NCBI GenBank assembly: GCA_030407085.1
Contig: CM059584.1
Span: forward strand, 123,480,501 to 123,544,500
Direction: 5' to 3'
Length of the DNA stretch: 64,000 nucleotides
Source: Trichopria drosophilae
Taxonomy: Eukaryota > Arthropoda > Insecta > Hymenoptera > Diapriidae
Shown here: one piece after another, positions 25,490-38,334 of the stretch
How positions within the stretch are numbered: the first letter of the stretch is position 1
How the letters are laid out: every line of letters begins with the position of its first letter
The notes under the pieces: generated by a model
What the model saw: only the letters and a program-made list of their open reading frames with translations
Databases searched by the model: none
What the model was told of the DNA's origin: nothing
Made by a program: the position numbers and the translations under genes

Positions 25490-25670
25490 TAAAGTGGGGT
25501 GGGTTAAAATTCCGAAAATACATTTATCCGAAGGTACTATTTTCCGAATTTTAATAATTACGAATGCCAATCATCCGAAAGTGAATAAATTTGACAGTAA
25601 ATTTTCCAAATGTTTAAAATTCCGAACGTAAAGTTATCCGTAAGGTACAAAGTTCCGAATTAATGTAGGT
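25490..25670. repeat. degenerate short tandem repeat (ATTCCGAA / TTATCCGAA)
   Basis: Words such as AATTCCGAA, TTATCCGAAGGTAC, TTTCCGAATT and CATCCGAAAGT recur every 25-40 bases. No coding frame runs through it. It may be a remnant of a repeat-rich element such as that at 38121. Confidence 0.4.
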
Positions 25671-25904
25671 GCCACGTATGGTGATGTGGCCTATTATATA
25701 TCCCTAAATGAAGTTGATTCTTATGTATTATGGACCCCGGAATCCGAATTTTTTTAGTAGCATGCCTGAAAGTGATGCAGTTGATTGTTATTAACAAATT
25801 TTGTTAACAATTTAAAAATTTAAATTTTTCAGTCCGAAAGATTCTTTAGGTCATTTTGGACAGGAAATGTCTCTTGCGAATACTAACTATGATCTACTAC
25901 CCAG

Positions 25905-25965
25905 TCAGCACAAGTACGTCCATTGGACGTCCAATGTAGGTCCAGTACGTTCGAGTCAGACGTTT
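25905..25965. repeat. palindromic ACGTCC repeat fragment
   Basis: The sequence GTACGTCCATTGGACGTCC followed by AATGTAGGTCCAGTACGT is built from near-palindromic ACGTCC units. It stands out from the AT-rich surroundings and is probably a fragment of a repetitive element. Ends cannot be fixed. Confidence 0.35.
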
Positions 25966-25974
25966 TTTCTACAG

Positions 25975-28900
25975 TAAGTTATCAATTTCCAATTGCTCCC
26001 ATGGCGTCAAAAACAAATTTTAGCGAAGATGAACATAATATGTGATGTCGTGATACATTTTCTAATTGTGTGATTGTGCTACATTCCCTGTTTAAATATG
26101 GTAAGAGCTTTTTTAACAAGGCTAAAATCACTTGCTACAGTTCCAAGTAAAGCAGCTTAATTATTAAAGAATACAATTTTTTTTTATCTTTTAATTCATA
26201 TTTGTGCCACGGAAAACTTTTGAGTTCTTTCAAATTTTAACTTCTTAGTATAAGCATGAAGGCTTTCAAATATTCTCGAAACACTCTATCAAGTATATAA
26301 GAAGTGCTATAATATTGGTTGGGTTGATGTAAATTTTGTTCTCTGATTGTCAAGATATAATGGATGAGATGCTAATGTAATACAGTTGTTTTTAAATTAA
26401 AGAACAAATATTGGATTTTAAAATACATTAATTAAAATATATTAATTATACTAAAATTAGTTAAGAATTAATGCAATAATTATTTTTTAATTGCGAAACA
26501 TTAAGTCACATATATAAGTATTTTAAAAGCTTTTTATAACATGCAAATATTATGACAAATTCTATTATGTTAAAAATACTTCATAGTTAATATATTACTA
26601 TTTCACAATACTAGTAATTATTCCGAACAATGTTTAAAAAGACTTGTGCATCGTATGATGATAAAAAGTAACAAGCAAACATTGAGAATCACAGATCACA
26701 TGAAATAAAAATGAAGAACTTCTAACATAAATATTCGAGACCGTATTGTGAGAGAATTTTAAAAAAGGATTTTACTGATTAAAGGCAGACGCTAGTGGCA
26801 AGAAAGAAATCCTAGAAGACGTAACCTTTGAAAAGTATATAAAATCGGAAGGGCCAAGAAAGGCAAAGTAAAAAAAGAATTAAAGTACTCCGTAAATAGG
26901 AGAATACTAAAACTTATAAATGAGTCAGAAATGTTAATACATACATTTGTAATAAACAATATTACATATCGCTATAAATTCGTTATACTTTCTTGAGTAC
27001 AGATACCAGTTTTTATTTCGGTTGTTAATGCTTTAATGTTTAATGCTTTCTGCTCAAATTATGGCTAATTTGCAAGCGAGGTAAGGATATGATTCCTATA
27101 CCATTTAATTCTGAAAACATTTATGACGTCTTGATTGATAAGATACTAACAAGATAATAACCACGAATATAATTGGTTCTTACAGCACTTCATTTGAAAT
27201 ACGTAAATTAAAAATGCCTGAAAAAAATTTGCAATATTCGGACCGTTTATGGGTAATTCTAATTTAGTAATTATTATAGTTATCAAAACAGTTAAAAATT
27301 AACAAGTATTGGCCGATAATTATTAAAAATTACCCATTTTTACTTACGGCCCAGAAGTATCATTTAATTTTTAGTTATTTTGGCATTATTTAGGTAGGCG
27401 TATATAATAATTAGAATTACTCTTACGTAGCTGGATTTTTTAATAATAGACTCAGACATTTTTATTCGCGGTTTTCAGGACAAATTCCTTCATCCTCAGT
27501 AGACCACTTTAATTATTATTACAAAGCATAGTTCGTCAGGCAGACACAAGATATTCGCAATTTTTCCTTCCTTATTAAACTAAATTGAAAACTATTAAAT
27601 TTTTTGAACAATTTAGTATAGTAATATCAAATATACTAATATGGCCCCTCGGTTTTGGTATCTCTTTACCTTGAATGTAGCATCCATAAACGTGTAAAAG
27701 AAAAAATACAATTAATTTGTAATTATGTTGACCATCAGATATAAATTTCAGAAACAGAACGTTTGCGAAATGGCAATTTTTAAAATTTTAATTTTAAGGT
27801 CGTTTTTAGTTAAACAAAATCGATTTTAAAACATGTTTTCGTCTACTACTGCCTATATGTAATCATATCGAAACATTACAAAAATATTATTAGTCATTAG
27901 AAAATACTTATTATAATTAACTCTTTGAAATATACATTTTTCTTCAAAAGAAAGGAGTTGGAATTTGTTATTCATATTATTCGTCGTTTTTCATTTCTAA
28001 GAATTGATACTGGTTTGGGTAATCAGTTTAACGAAAAAAAAGATACAAGGTTTCTTGAAAATCCAAACTGTATAATTAATTTCATCCGTCCTGTTGGATC
28101 GGCCAGTTTGAATTTTTAAAAACTGTCCACGGATTCATAATGTAGCTCTACAAAAAAGTAGCTCTTAGTTATTGTGGAGAAGATGTCAGTCATACTCAAA
28201 GTAATTTTCGAAGTAGCATTCGAAGTTAGAATCAATCTATGGCTCGTGAGGGTTGAGAGATTTTTTTGATACATTCGAAGTTATGTACAAAATTACATTA
28301 TACGCCTTGCGGTTTAAGTTTCAATCGTCAAAGTCCTTGAGCAATCATTAATACCTTTGCAACATTTCATCCCCTTCCTTTAATTTTGCACCCGGCAGAG
28401 TGCTAAGTCTCATTTTGTGACCTAGAAACCGGGCACAAAATCGTTTCTTGTGATCTGTTATGACAAAGAGGTATAGGTATAATGAGACGTAAACTTGTAA
28501 TGTACATGTTATTATAACTTTAAAATCAGATCCATAAAGCTTACAATGAACAAAATTTCATGCTCCAATCGAATGTATGAATACTTTGTCATTGTCAATT
28601 GTCAAACGATTTTAGACTTTCATACAGTATCATTTCGGAAAGCTCTAGCTGTTTTAATTCTAAAATATTACTAAGGCATATCGTTCTTCCAATATTTGAG
28701 TACTACTGGTCCAAGCATTACTTAGTTTTCATGGTGTGCTTATCTCATTATATCATAAAATTTAACTTTTATGTATTTGAAAATAAACTTTATTAGGGGG
28801 AAGATTATTCGCTTGAGTCATTGATTGCTTTACCTTCATTAAAGACGAAAGTTCAAAAGAACTTGATGAGATTATGTCGTGAATTTTACGGTCACTAAGT

Positions 28901-29570
28901 CGTGGTAATTACGATGTTTGCTGTAATCCTGGTCATTGATTGCGGACTTAAAACCACTAAAATATAAAAAGAGAGTGAGAATGGATCTAAAAGCAGTTAC
29001 ATTTACATTATGTAAACTTTATGATCCCAAGTAGTCCCTTTCAAATTAAACTGCGAGGAACTTTGTTTGACAGGCATTCACCTTATAGAATACGCCTGAC
29101 GTCCTCAATCTGTGAAATGCAGATCCCTTCATTTTCCATTGTGCAGTACAATTAAATTTGTTTACTGCTCTAATACCCATGCTTTAATAGGATTTAATAA
29201 TTCAACGTAGTGTTAAAGTTAGCACTCTTTAAACTTATTGCGCGTACACCGAGTTTCGCGATTTCTCCAGTAGTTCGTTACAAGAATAGACATGACATTT
29301 ATAAAATACTAAATAAAATAGTTTGTTTCATTCCTTAATACTCAAACTTTATTTAATACTACTATATTTTGCATCTGACATATAACAAATTACTAAAATC
29401 CGATTTTGTGCTATCAAAATTCGAAATCACTATTATTTATTAATGATTTAAAATCGATAAATTTGTTAGACTAGAACAGATGAAGTTGTTTATTTTTAAA
29501 TTTTTGGGTTTATTAAAATTTTTGGTCATAATTAACAAGGAAAGTTTTCAGCAAAATTTCCATGTAGTCA
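25975..29570. other. non-coding, no gene seen
   Basis: AT-rich non-coding sequence. An imperfect inverted pair TGGGTAATT/AATTACCCA at about 27250-27343 is the only structure noticed. Short frames at 27925 and 28599 have no family signature. Confidence 0.4.
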
Positions 29571-29575
29571 GTTTC

Positions 29576-30429
29576 ATAAAAGTCGAGGTTAAAGTGTCAA
29601 AATATTATCTTTTTAGCACTTCTTGAGTCACAATAAAACGAAAACTAACGTGATACTTAATTTATAATAGAGCTAAAATGAAAACTTTGAAATTGATGTT
29701 TTCGACCAAAAAGTGATAGATCACTGCCGGTAGTGGGAGAATTTAATTTGCCGACCATCTTTTTATTGTAGTAAAAATAGCTAGAATTGCGAGCGTTGAT
29801 CGACAACGTTTCTTGTCTTCAAATTTTTCTGCAACTATTTACTCGAATGTTTTTTTTTGTCGCTAACTATGAATCAAAATATAAATTAAATAAATTCAAA
29901 GTGGTGGTTGCATAAAAATTCTGATCTCAACTCTGGAGTAATTTTGGAAAATGGTTTACATGCAAAGCAGAGGATCCGATATGGCCACGAAATTTTTGAA
30001 AGACAAATTTGTTTCAGATTTGTTACTAAACTTTCGGAGCTGCTGATCAGAAATTTTAACTTACGTATAATATTACATTTTTAGTATATGATCTTCAGGA
30101 TAGTCATATATCTCTATATACATTTTTCATACTCTGTAACAAAAAAAAAACATTGGAGTGACTAATTTCAACAAAATTCTTTTCAGGGATAACCTCTTTC
30201 TACTAGTTCTTCCAGCCTCATTTATTTTTAACGCGATAAAAATGTGGTTGATAAATTAAGTTCGGCCGGCAGTGACCTTTCACTTTTGGAACGAAAAGTT
30301 GAAATTCTAAATTTTCATTACAACCTTATTAGAAATGTTGCATTCGGTCGAATTTGGGTTTCATTGCGAATCAAAAAGTGTTAAAAATAATTATATTTGA
30401 CACTAACTATGATTTTTATGAAACTGACT
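29576..30429. repeat. foldback element
   Basis: Arms at about 29576-29775 and 30225-30429 are imperfect reverse complements. The outer edges are AGTCAGTTTCATAAA and its complement, then the AAAGTGTCAAA and GTGTCAAAT words, and the inner edges are CACTGCCGG..GTG and the GGCCGGCAGTGA complement. The 450-bp interior is non-coding. It is a different sequence family from the TTAA-bounded foldbacks. No target duplication was identified. Confidence 0.6.
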
Positions 30430-30439
30430 TGCCTTTTTT

Positions 30440-33400
30440 GTTTACTCTTTTCTTTTTCATTGTGACCTAAATATTTAATAAAGAGAAGCATTTTGAAATA
30501 AACAAACACCGATGGTTTTTTACAACCTTGCGTTATAGAATCTACAACAATTGATCTTCGCAAGATTGTGCATTTAGAGTTGAGGAGTGCTCCATATTTT
30601 TAGATTATTAGAATTAGAAGATGCATCTGACATGACATTTTATAAATCCGAATAACGGTTACGAGAATGCCACAATTCAAGTTAGAATATTCCATTAAAA
30701 GATATTAACAGATTGAATAAAACAGTTTTAAAACAGTTTAAAGAGAAAACTGTGTTTTACCTGCTATTAGTCTTATTATACCAAGTAAAAGTTATTTTAC
30801 GTAATAATTATTTTATAGGATGTAAAAAAGTCTTTAAAAGTCAGCATCTTATTATTGGTAAAACACACTTTTCTTAGTGTATACATTAAGTTATTTTGCC
30901 CTCTTACAGACATTTTTCAGAATGACCGATTAGATAGCATCTATCATGCCAAACGAAGCTGTCAAGATCCAACTCAATTCGTGGATTTTGAGCAGAATTA
31001 CGTAAACAATTTCTAAACTATACGTTCCAAAGTTTGCTGTAACAGTGCGAGGTAAAAGTAGTAAAGACAACATATTCATAAAGAAATTTTTGGAACCTTT
31101 TGTTTTTGCTAAAAAATAAAAATTAACTGCACACTGTGAAGATAACATATGTTCCATGTGTCATACTCTATTTAAAATAATGTTTGATCTTATACGATTA
31201 GAAAACTTTTCAAACCATGCGTCAGCATTTATCATGCATTGGTAAAATTACCAGATATTACGGTAAAAATCTGCATTAATGAAAATCCATAACATTTTTA
31301 CAGTTGCAGTTTGGAATTTTAGGAATGTAAGTCAGTGCATCATGCCGAATATAAATCATCTGCATGTAAATACGATTGTAAATTATGCAAATGAAAATCA
31401 TTCAATTTAACAATTCCATTGTCCATATAAAAGTGCCACGTTATTTACTAGGAAATTCAGGTTTAATAATGTAATTATTATTATAAACTTGCCTCAAAAT
31501 GCGCATAACTTCAGTAAAGACTATGCCGTTATCGATAGCAATACCATTCGGAGTAATGAAATAAACGCCCTTCGGAAGTTGATATTTCAGTTATTTAACC
31601 GTGACGACCAAAACGTACTGCAATGTACATTTATTATCAGACTAAGATTCCTGTCATAGTGCAACGTTGCACTCGTAATTCTCATCGATCTCATACCGAC
31701 CGAATTTTCGGAATGCCGATCTCTGGATTCTTCGCTGCAGATTAGATCCTTTAGGTCCCTTAAGTCGGAAATAACGCCAGGTACTTCGTGCTGGGAAATA
31801 TCTAACGGATCGCGCTTGTATTTGGGACTATATCAAGTTTACGACGCGAGGCAAACGTGATCATCGGCTGGTGCAATCTTTCTCAGGATAGCAGGTCATT
31901 CCTGGACCTTTCTTGCGCGGATTGGACAGGCTACATATATGACACGAGGTGGAGGCTGCGAATGCTTCTGTCGTCTGTCGTGTCTGACCCGTAGAGACGA
32001 GAGACCGCGAATGCCAGGATTCCTGGATGCCTGGGCATAAAAATTCCACGGGGATGCTCACACGACCCATACTGCCTTGAGTCCTTGGTAGACGACTTAA
32101 TGCGGAAAGTTTCTCAGTGCCTGTACATCTCCGCGTCTTGGCCCGATAAGTCCTTGTGCCCGTGTCCCTTCGTCATTTCCAACCCACAAACCGGCAGCCT
32201 TCGGAAAATTCTCGCGCACTAGATCGGATTCGATGAGACGATCGCGGGGAAAGATGCGGTGGAATCTTTTGAAGTTTTAAATTACCGCACGCCTCGGCAC
32301 CTTGAACCGAGGGAAATTCGTTTTCCCTGGTAAAGCGATTAGATTCCAGCAGGAAGTGCACTCGAGCCCTAACCTTCCGTTACCGCCCGTCATGCCGCCA
32401 CTGTCGATTTCTGCACTTTGAGTTTTCCTTCAGGATTTCCGGCCACGGGCGCTCAGCGGGAATTGGATTACTTTCATCGGATTTTAATAATGGGAAATAC
32501 TGATCGGTTTGATACGCCGGAACTTGCGGAAGTTCGCCGCAGGGTATCGCTACGGATCTTAAAATAATGAACGCTAGTTCCGTGTTTAGCAAACCCGATA
32601 CAACACTCAACCCTTTCGATGAAATACCGTTTTTATTCCAGAGGAAATTAAACGTCTTGCCAATGATCGCTGTATGGTGTTTAATTATTAATAATGTTAA
32701 AGAACAAAATATTGAACGTTTAGTGGAACATCGATTATACAAGGATAATAAGAAAACCATGAACATTTATCGTGATTTACGATCTTTTAATGTAATGGTT
32801 AAAAATTATTAATCTCTGAAAAAATTATTATGCATATCCATCTTAATTCGTACAAGTTTTTACGTACGATGTTATCAATTCTTCTTGTACCGATTACAAA
32901 CAGATAGATAATAGAAAAATGCCATATTTCAATAATAAACCTCGTCATACTGACATAACTTTTATATGGATGTATACCAAACGGTTGAACAGATAATAGT
33001 TTTTCATTTAAATGCGTAAAAATTCTTTTTCTGTAAATGCGAAAGTTGCCAGCTGTTATAACAGTAATGTCGACCATTTAATACATACGTGTTGCACAAA
33101 TTTTGTTCAAGATCAGCTTTACGTACAAATAACTAGAAATCTATTTCACCATTTTCAAACAGGCCCATATTATAATGTATCATACCTAACTGTAAGATAA
33201 AGTATTGTTTCTGGTTTACACTATGTAGATTAACATTAACAGACGAGAGAATTATTTTAATGTAATCTAGAGCTATTAATTCATTTGTCCGTAACCAGCA
33301 GCGTAATTGTGAAAAATTTTAATTCCGCTGGTTGATAACGTTCTTGTAAAACCTACGCCCGACGAATTTTATTTTAAAACTTTCTGAAAGTTAGGAAGCA

Positions 33401-33930
33401 AACTTTTTATCTGACGACCACTTGTTTGCGTTATTTTACAACCAATAGAAATTAATACTTATTCTCTATTAGAACGTAAAGGAAGTTATTAAAATTATGG
33501 GTCTATTGCAAATATTATTTCGATAATAGAAAGCTATGTGTTATAAAACTAATTTTTAATTTGATTAAAATGCATTAATTCTTATTTATTCGAAAATGAA
33601 TTTCAATCTTCTTATAGTAGTACTGCGTTGTTAGAATGCATATATTTTATATTTCTTTTCTTTTACATCTATTACTAACCCACAAACTAACAACTTTAAA
33701 ATAAGAAAAATGCTATTTTATTTATGCATTTATAAATAGCATTTAACTATTTTTAAACTCTAATAAATACTATACTAACCTAAAACTAGAATTTAGAGCA
33801 AAGTTCAAAACAAAGGCTGCAACAAATTGTAATTGACACCTAAATATGAAAACCTGCTCACACGCAACTGCCGTTGCATGCGTTAAACGGTCAATCCATG
33901 TTTGGTTACCTAAATATTATCGGAGTCAAA
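30440..33930. other. non-coding; GC-richer unique block at 31660-32600
   Basis: The block 31660-32600 has markedly higher GC and CpG content than the rest of the window and several frames of 60-128 codons on the minus strand. I could not match any of them to a protein family, and no splice-bounded exon with convincing codon structure was found. It could be regulatory or unique ancestral sequence. The flanks are ordinary AT-rich sequence. Confidence 0.4.
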
Positions 33931-33934
33931 TGCT

Positions 33935-34565
33935 CTGAAAAATATTTACTTGACAAATGCAACTACCATTGAGTAGTTGAAAGAAATACTTTTTTTTAGT
34001 ATAACTTTGTTGATGTTGTTACTTTTACTATTTTTACTTAAGTTAATATTATTTACTCCGAAAACGAAAAAGTATTCCGAATGATTGGAGATCAAGAAAT
34101 GCGACACCATGCATAAAACTCAAAAAGGCATGCACGAATATAATAAAATAGCTACCGCCAATAGCTGCACTAAAAATAATTTCACTAAACAAAATTTCCA
34201 GAAAAATTCTTAGTTGATATGACTACTTTTTAACTACGCAAAGTAGTTCGATACGCTTCAAGAAAATTGCCATTACTACCGAAAATAAGTTAAATGAACT
34301 AAAAATGTACTTCTCCCAAATTTAATTAGAAATATATCGCTCCAACATGTTGAATAGTTTTTAGTGTACTAGGTTGTTGGACTACTCTAAAAAATGTTTT
34401 TAAAGGTAGTAGAATTAACTGCCAAAATATCGTTTCCATATAGCTATTTTTTGTTCAGTTAACTCGATGGTTGTAACTATAACCTATAAAATTCCGCTGA
34501 GGACTTATTCAAATACTTTCAGTAGTTAAAAAGTAATTAAAACCACTAAGCACGTTTTTCAGTGT
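33935..34565. repeat. inverted-repeat element with CTGAAAAA ends
   Basis: The left edge, CTGAAAAATATTTACTTG followed by AGTAGTTGAAAG, resembles the reverse complement of the right edge, CTGAAAAACGTGCTTAGTGG followed by AACTACTGAAAG. Between them, AGTAGTT / AACTACT words recur on both strands. A related element may be at 49636-49952. Non-coding; probably an old MITE. Confidence 0.45.
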
Positions 34566-34637
34566 GGTTTACAATCTAAGTAACTGCAGTGAAATTTAGA
34601 ATGTGTCATAGGTTATTTTGAACTACACAGTTCCACT

Positions 34638-35705
34638 TTAACCAATTAACGCCTAAGAATCCATAAAATATTCTTTCAGTGGAGAGATTACTTTAGTTAC
34701 GAAAGTTTTAGACAATTTCAATGTAATCTAAATTTTCCGAGAGCAGAATTGAGTTTTAGAAATTTTGAAAATTTGAAAATATGTAATCTCATCGATTTTT
34801 CTTCGAATCATTAGGACATTGCGATTCGATTGAAACTAAGCACGTTAATCCACGGAATACTTAACTTTTAAGAAAAAAATTATATTTTTTCGCCACTTCA
34901 TTCTAACCTAATCAAAATGGCGATCGTAATAAAAATTTATTTGACAAATTTCCGGGTGCTGTAATTCGAAAACAATGAGGTTTTCCATACAATTAGTAAT
35001 GATGAAAAGTTTTTAGAACTCAAAGGGAAATATAATGCATTATTTCAAAGTTTTTTAATGGTATTTTAGGAAATTGAGAAGGTAGATAGCTTTCGAGAAA
35101 AAAACTAAACTTTTTTTTTGCCACAAACTATCAAATTTCGGAAAAAAATTGATAACGAGAACAAAAATTGTCGAAAATATAGTAGGATTTTTTATAGTTT
35201 TTAAACATTTTTTTTTTAATTTTCGGAAAAAGTTAAGTGCAAAAATGTTCAAAATATCATAAATTAGTACAAAAATCTACAATATTTTTTGGTCAATTCT
35301 AAGAACTTTTCTTTGTTACTATTTTGTTTTTTTTTTGAAAAGCCCATAGTTTTCGAGTTGCAGCCTCTGGAAGATTATCAAACAAATTTTTAATATGGAT
35401 GCCGATTTGTTGACGTCAAATGCAGAGGTGCGAAAATTCAAATATTTTCTTTAAATTCAAATAGTCCATGCGCCATAGTGCACAGTTTTACCCGAATCGC
35501 AATGTCCTAATGATGCGAAAGAAATTGAGAAAGTGTACATGTTTCCAAATTTTTTTAGTAATGTTTCTCAGTATAGGCGACATATTGGAATTTTTGTCTT
35601 CTGAAACTCATATTTGACCCCGGAAAGTTGATGAACAACCTCGAAAATATTAAGATATCAAGTTACATCCAAATAGTCTGAAAATGTCATTACTAACGTA
35701 ATCTC
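34638..35705. repeat. diverged copy of the TTAA-bounded foldback family
   Basis: The left end TTAACCAATTAACGCC matches the ends of 17705-18987. The arms pair, for example, TCATTAGGACATTGCGATTCG (near 34808) with its complement CGAATCGCAATGTCCTAATGA (near 35494), and AGTTTTAGAA.. with TTCTGAAACTC. The interior words (CACTTCATTCTAACC, AATGGCGATCG) parallel 18030-18070. The right end is degraded and lies near 35700. This is an older copy than 17705-18987. Confidence 0.62.
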
Positions 35706-35709
35706 ACAA

Positions 35710-36450
35710 AGAAAAGAAATAATTTTTTAATATTTTTAAAAAGCCAAAATTTCATAGGAACTATTTACTGCTAAAACAAATTTGAAACCGACTTCACAAT
35801 GAACTCTCCACTTTAGTAATGACTGAGCTCTAAATGTGTAAAGTAGGTTGTGATAATTAAATTTAGCAAATTGCCTACAGTTTTATCTATTAAAATAATT
35901 TGATATCCTTTTTACTTCGTATCTTACTTAAGTATGAAGCTTACTTACGAAATATAGAAGACATGCCAAGGCAGATAAAATAATGTGGGACAGATATAGA
36001 ACGCAATTCATTAATAATCTATGGCATTTTTTGTAGGTGGTCTAATCAAAAATAAAAATAACGACTTTGGGCTACTCATTAGTAAGTATTACCGAATGTT
36101 GGACTTTATTGTATAATATTTTTCTCGACATTTTGTGTACTTCGTTGGTTCATTAGCCTCTTGAAAAGGAGTATTTAAGGAGACCTTTTAAAATAGGTCA
36201 ATTTTCGAACGATAGATTGTTTAGCGATTCAAAAAATTATCTTTAGTTGTGCAGCACTGAAAATAATCATCTAAAATTTTAATATAGTTGAATGAAACCC
36301 GTAGAAATTCTACACTTCACAGTTTTTAAATGTCTTCAGAATTTTGGTTTATAGAATATCATACAGAATCCAATACAACATTAATATTATATTAACATTT
36401 CAATAAATTACATCCCTGACCCATCGTTTTCTGAATTATAGATAAGTATT
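35710..36450. other. non-coding, no gene seen
   Basis: AT-rich sequence with no recognisable genes, RNAs or bounded repeats. Confidence 0.4.
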
Positions 36451-36459
36451 ACCACATGA

Positions 36460-36690
36460 ACAAAATGAAATAATTGAAACTATTAACTAGATAGTAGGGT
36501 AAAACACAGACATCTTTTTAGTTAATTTTACTATCTAAATTGTGACATCGGCAAATTAGGTATAGTCTACCCTACTATTTAAATAGTAAACCCTAAGGTA
36601 AACTAAAAAAGGTAAGTGTACCAGATCCTGCGATGTAGATAGTAAGGCCAACTATTTACTTTCTACGCGTATAACAGTAAGTACTAGTTT
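36460..36690. repeat. palindromic AT-rich repeat
   Basis: TACTATTTAAATAGTA (36573-36588) is a perfect 16-bp palindrome. Variants of AGTAGGGTAAA / TACCCTACTA and TAGATAGTAA / TTACTATCTA lie on either side. This gives the region overall dyad symmetry, as in a small MITE. No target duplication found. Confidence 0.4.
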
Positions 36691-36694
36691 AATG

Positions 36695-38110
36695 TCCAGA
36701 CAACGGACAACGTCAGACAATCTTGCTCAGTACTCCATCAAGAAATAATCATTTTTGATAAAGGGTATCGCAGAAATGCCCTGTTAGACCCTACATATTT
36801 AGGTATCCTAAAACCATGTTTATCTCTGAAATGTGCCGATAGAAACATCGATATATACATCATTAAAGCAGGAAAATGCTCCTTTTGTTTACATGCATAT
36901 ATATGGAAACAATTTAATCAATAATTTTATGTATACTGTGTGTTATATTTTCGAATTTTAATGGCTACCGTAAGATTGTTGGCATTTTAACTTGCTAAAG
37001 TTTGGAGTTTTCACGGATTCCTTTATGACACCTTCTACATTTGTTTCACGTTGCTGATATCTTTCTTCATGGCTACCGATCCATTATTTCGACTCTTTTA
37101 AATAGTTATCGCATTTGCCATAGATAAATAGCTGCAAAATGTTCATAAAAACGATTACAAAAATCACATCTCTTAAATTCTTCTTCTCAAATATTCACTT
37201 TCATTTAGTGACGAATTTAATAAATAAGCTGAACTTTTTGGAAATGTTTGACTGTTAAAATTAAGAACCGATATTATATTAAAAACATAAATCAAAATAT
37301 TGTTTCAAATTATAAATATCAAACTGTGTGTATCCTACACTTCCAATTCTATTTCTCAATTACTTGAGTAAACTGTCAAAAAGGCTGAACATTTAACATG
37401 GCACACATCAAGTTTAAGCTTTATCGTCAAATACCAAATGTATCACTGTTTGTTTTTTGTTATTATTTTGTACATGTTATCGTCTGATAGAGAGATCACC
37501 GTTAGCGTTGTATAGTTCAACCAATTTTTTTCCAATTTGAAGTGTACTCTAACGAATTCATGCGAAAAGAAAATCAACAGGTTTTAGATTTATTAATGGC
37601 TTCTTTTTCTATTTGCAATGGGCTTGGAAAGCAACGACACGTGTGTCTGTGATGAGGAATACAGGGAATTTATCTGTCATCGAATATGGCTTCACGATCC
37701 GGTAGAAGCTGCGGTAGGCCGCAGGTGGATACCGAAACCACAGTCTACACTCTACGCGTCCTCGTGAATATTCATGCCGAGGTGGAATCGGCAACTGCTC
37801 GCTAAAACGAATATTTCACCGACCTCTTCTTCCCTTTGACGCTTTGAGATGAAACGAGAAACGAGGTATTCCGGCCTCGTTACTGCAATCTGCTACTCGG
37901 CGGATACCGAGGAAATTGACAGGTCGACCAATTCCGGATCACCCGTATTCCACCAATTTTTTTTCTGGTTAATTGCTACGCGTTCCAAATATTTCTTCAA
38001 CTGCACGATTTATTCTTTGTCATTTGCTTTAATAAATTTGTACTCTATTACGTCAAAGTGATACTCTTTGCGACGCAGAAAAAATATTTCGTAAGCTCTG
38101 TCAAGAAAGT
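36695..38110. other. non-coding, no gene seen
   Basis: No gene recognised. The stretch 37600-37960 is GC-richer, with short frames on both strands that carry no family signature. Confidence 0.4.
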
Positions 38111-38111
38111 G

Positions 38112-38329
38112 GTCAGCATTGGGTGCGGGTCGAAAACCCGACAAATAAAAAAGCCGACAGGTCAAAAAACCTACAGTCATAAAGCCGACAGTCAAAGAAC
38201 CGACAGTCGAAATGCCGACACATAAAAAAAGAGACACATGGTCAGGAGGACAGTCATTCTTTGAACTGTCGGCTTTTTGACTGTCGGCTTTTTGATTTGT
38301 CGGTTTTTCGACCCGCACCCGTCAGCATT
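38112..38329. mobile_element. 200-bp MITE with 9-bp target duplication
   Basis: The element spans 38121-38320. It is bounded by terminal inverted repeats that begin GGGTGCGGGTCGAAAA and end TTTTTCGACCCGCACCC. It is flanked on both sides by the 9-bp duplication GTCAGCATT (38112-38120 and 38321-38329). The interior is a tandem array of about 16-bp units around AAGCCGACAGTC, reversed in orientation (GACTGTCGGCTT) in the right part. A 9-bp duplication is usual for Mutator-like (MULE) DNA transposons, so a non-autonomous MULE is the best guess. The near-intact ends and perfect duplication suggest a fairly recent insertion. An open frame across it on the minus strand is an artefact of the tandem repeat. 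Confidence 0.85.
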
Positions 38330-38334
38330 TACAA

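Noticed and set aside
26760..26930. Possible Tc1/mariner transposase fragment (basic, helix-like peptide)
   Set aside because: Only a few residues fit, frames are broken, and no inverted ends were found.
38010..38318. 102-codon minus-strand frame with repeated QKADS/TVGFLT-like units
   Set aside because: It runs through the tandem repeats of the 200-bp MITE and is an artefact of their period.
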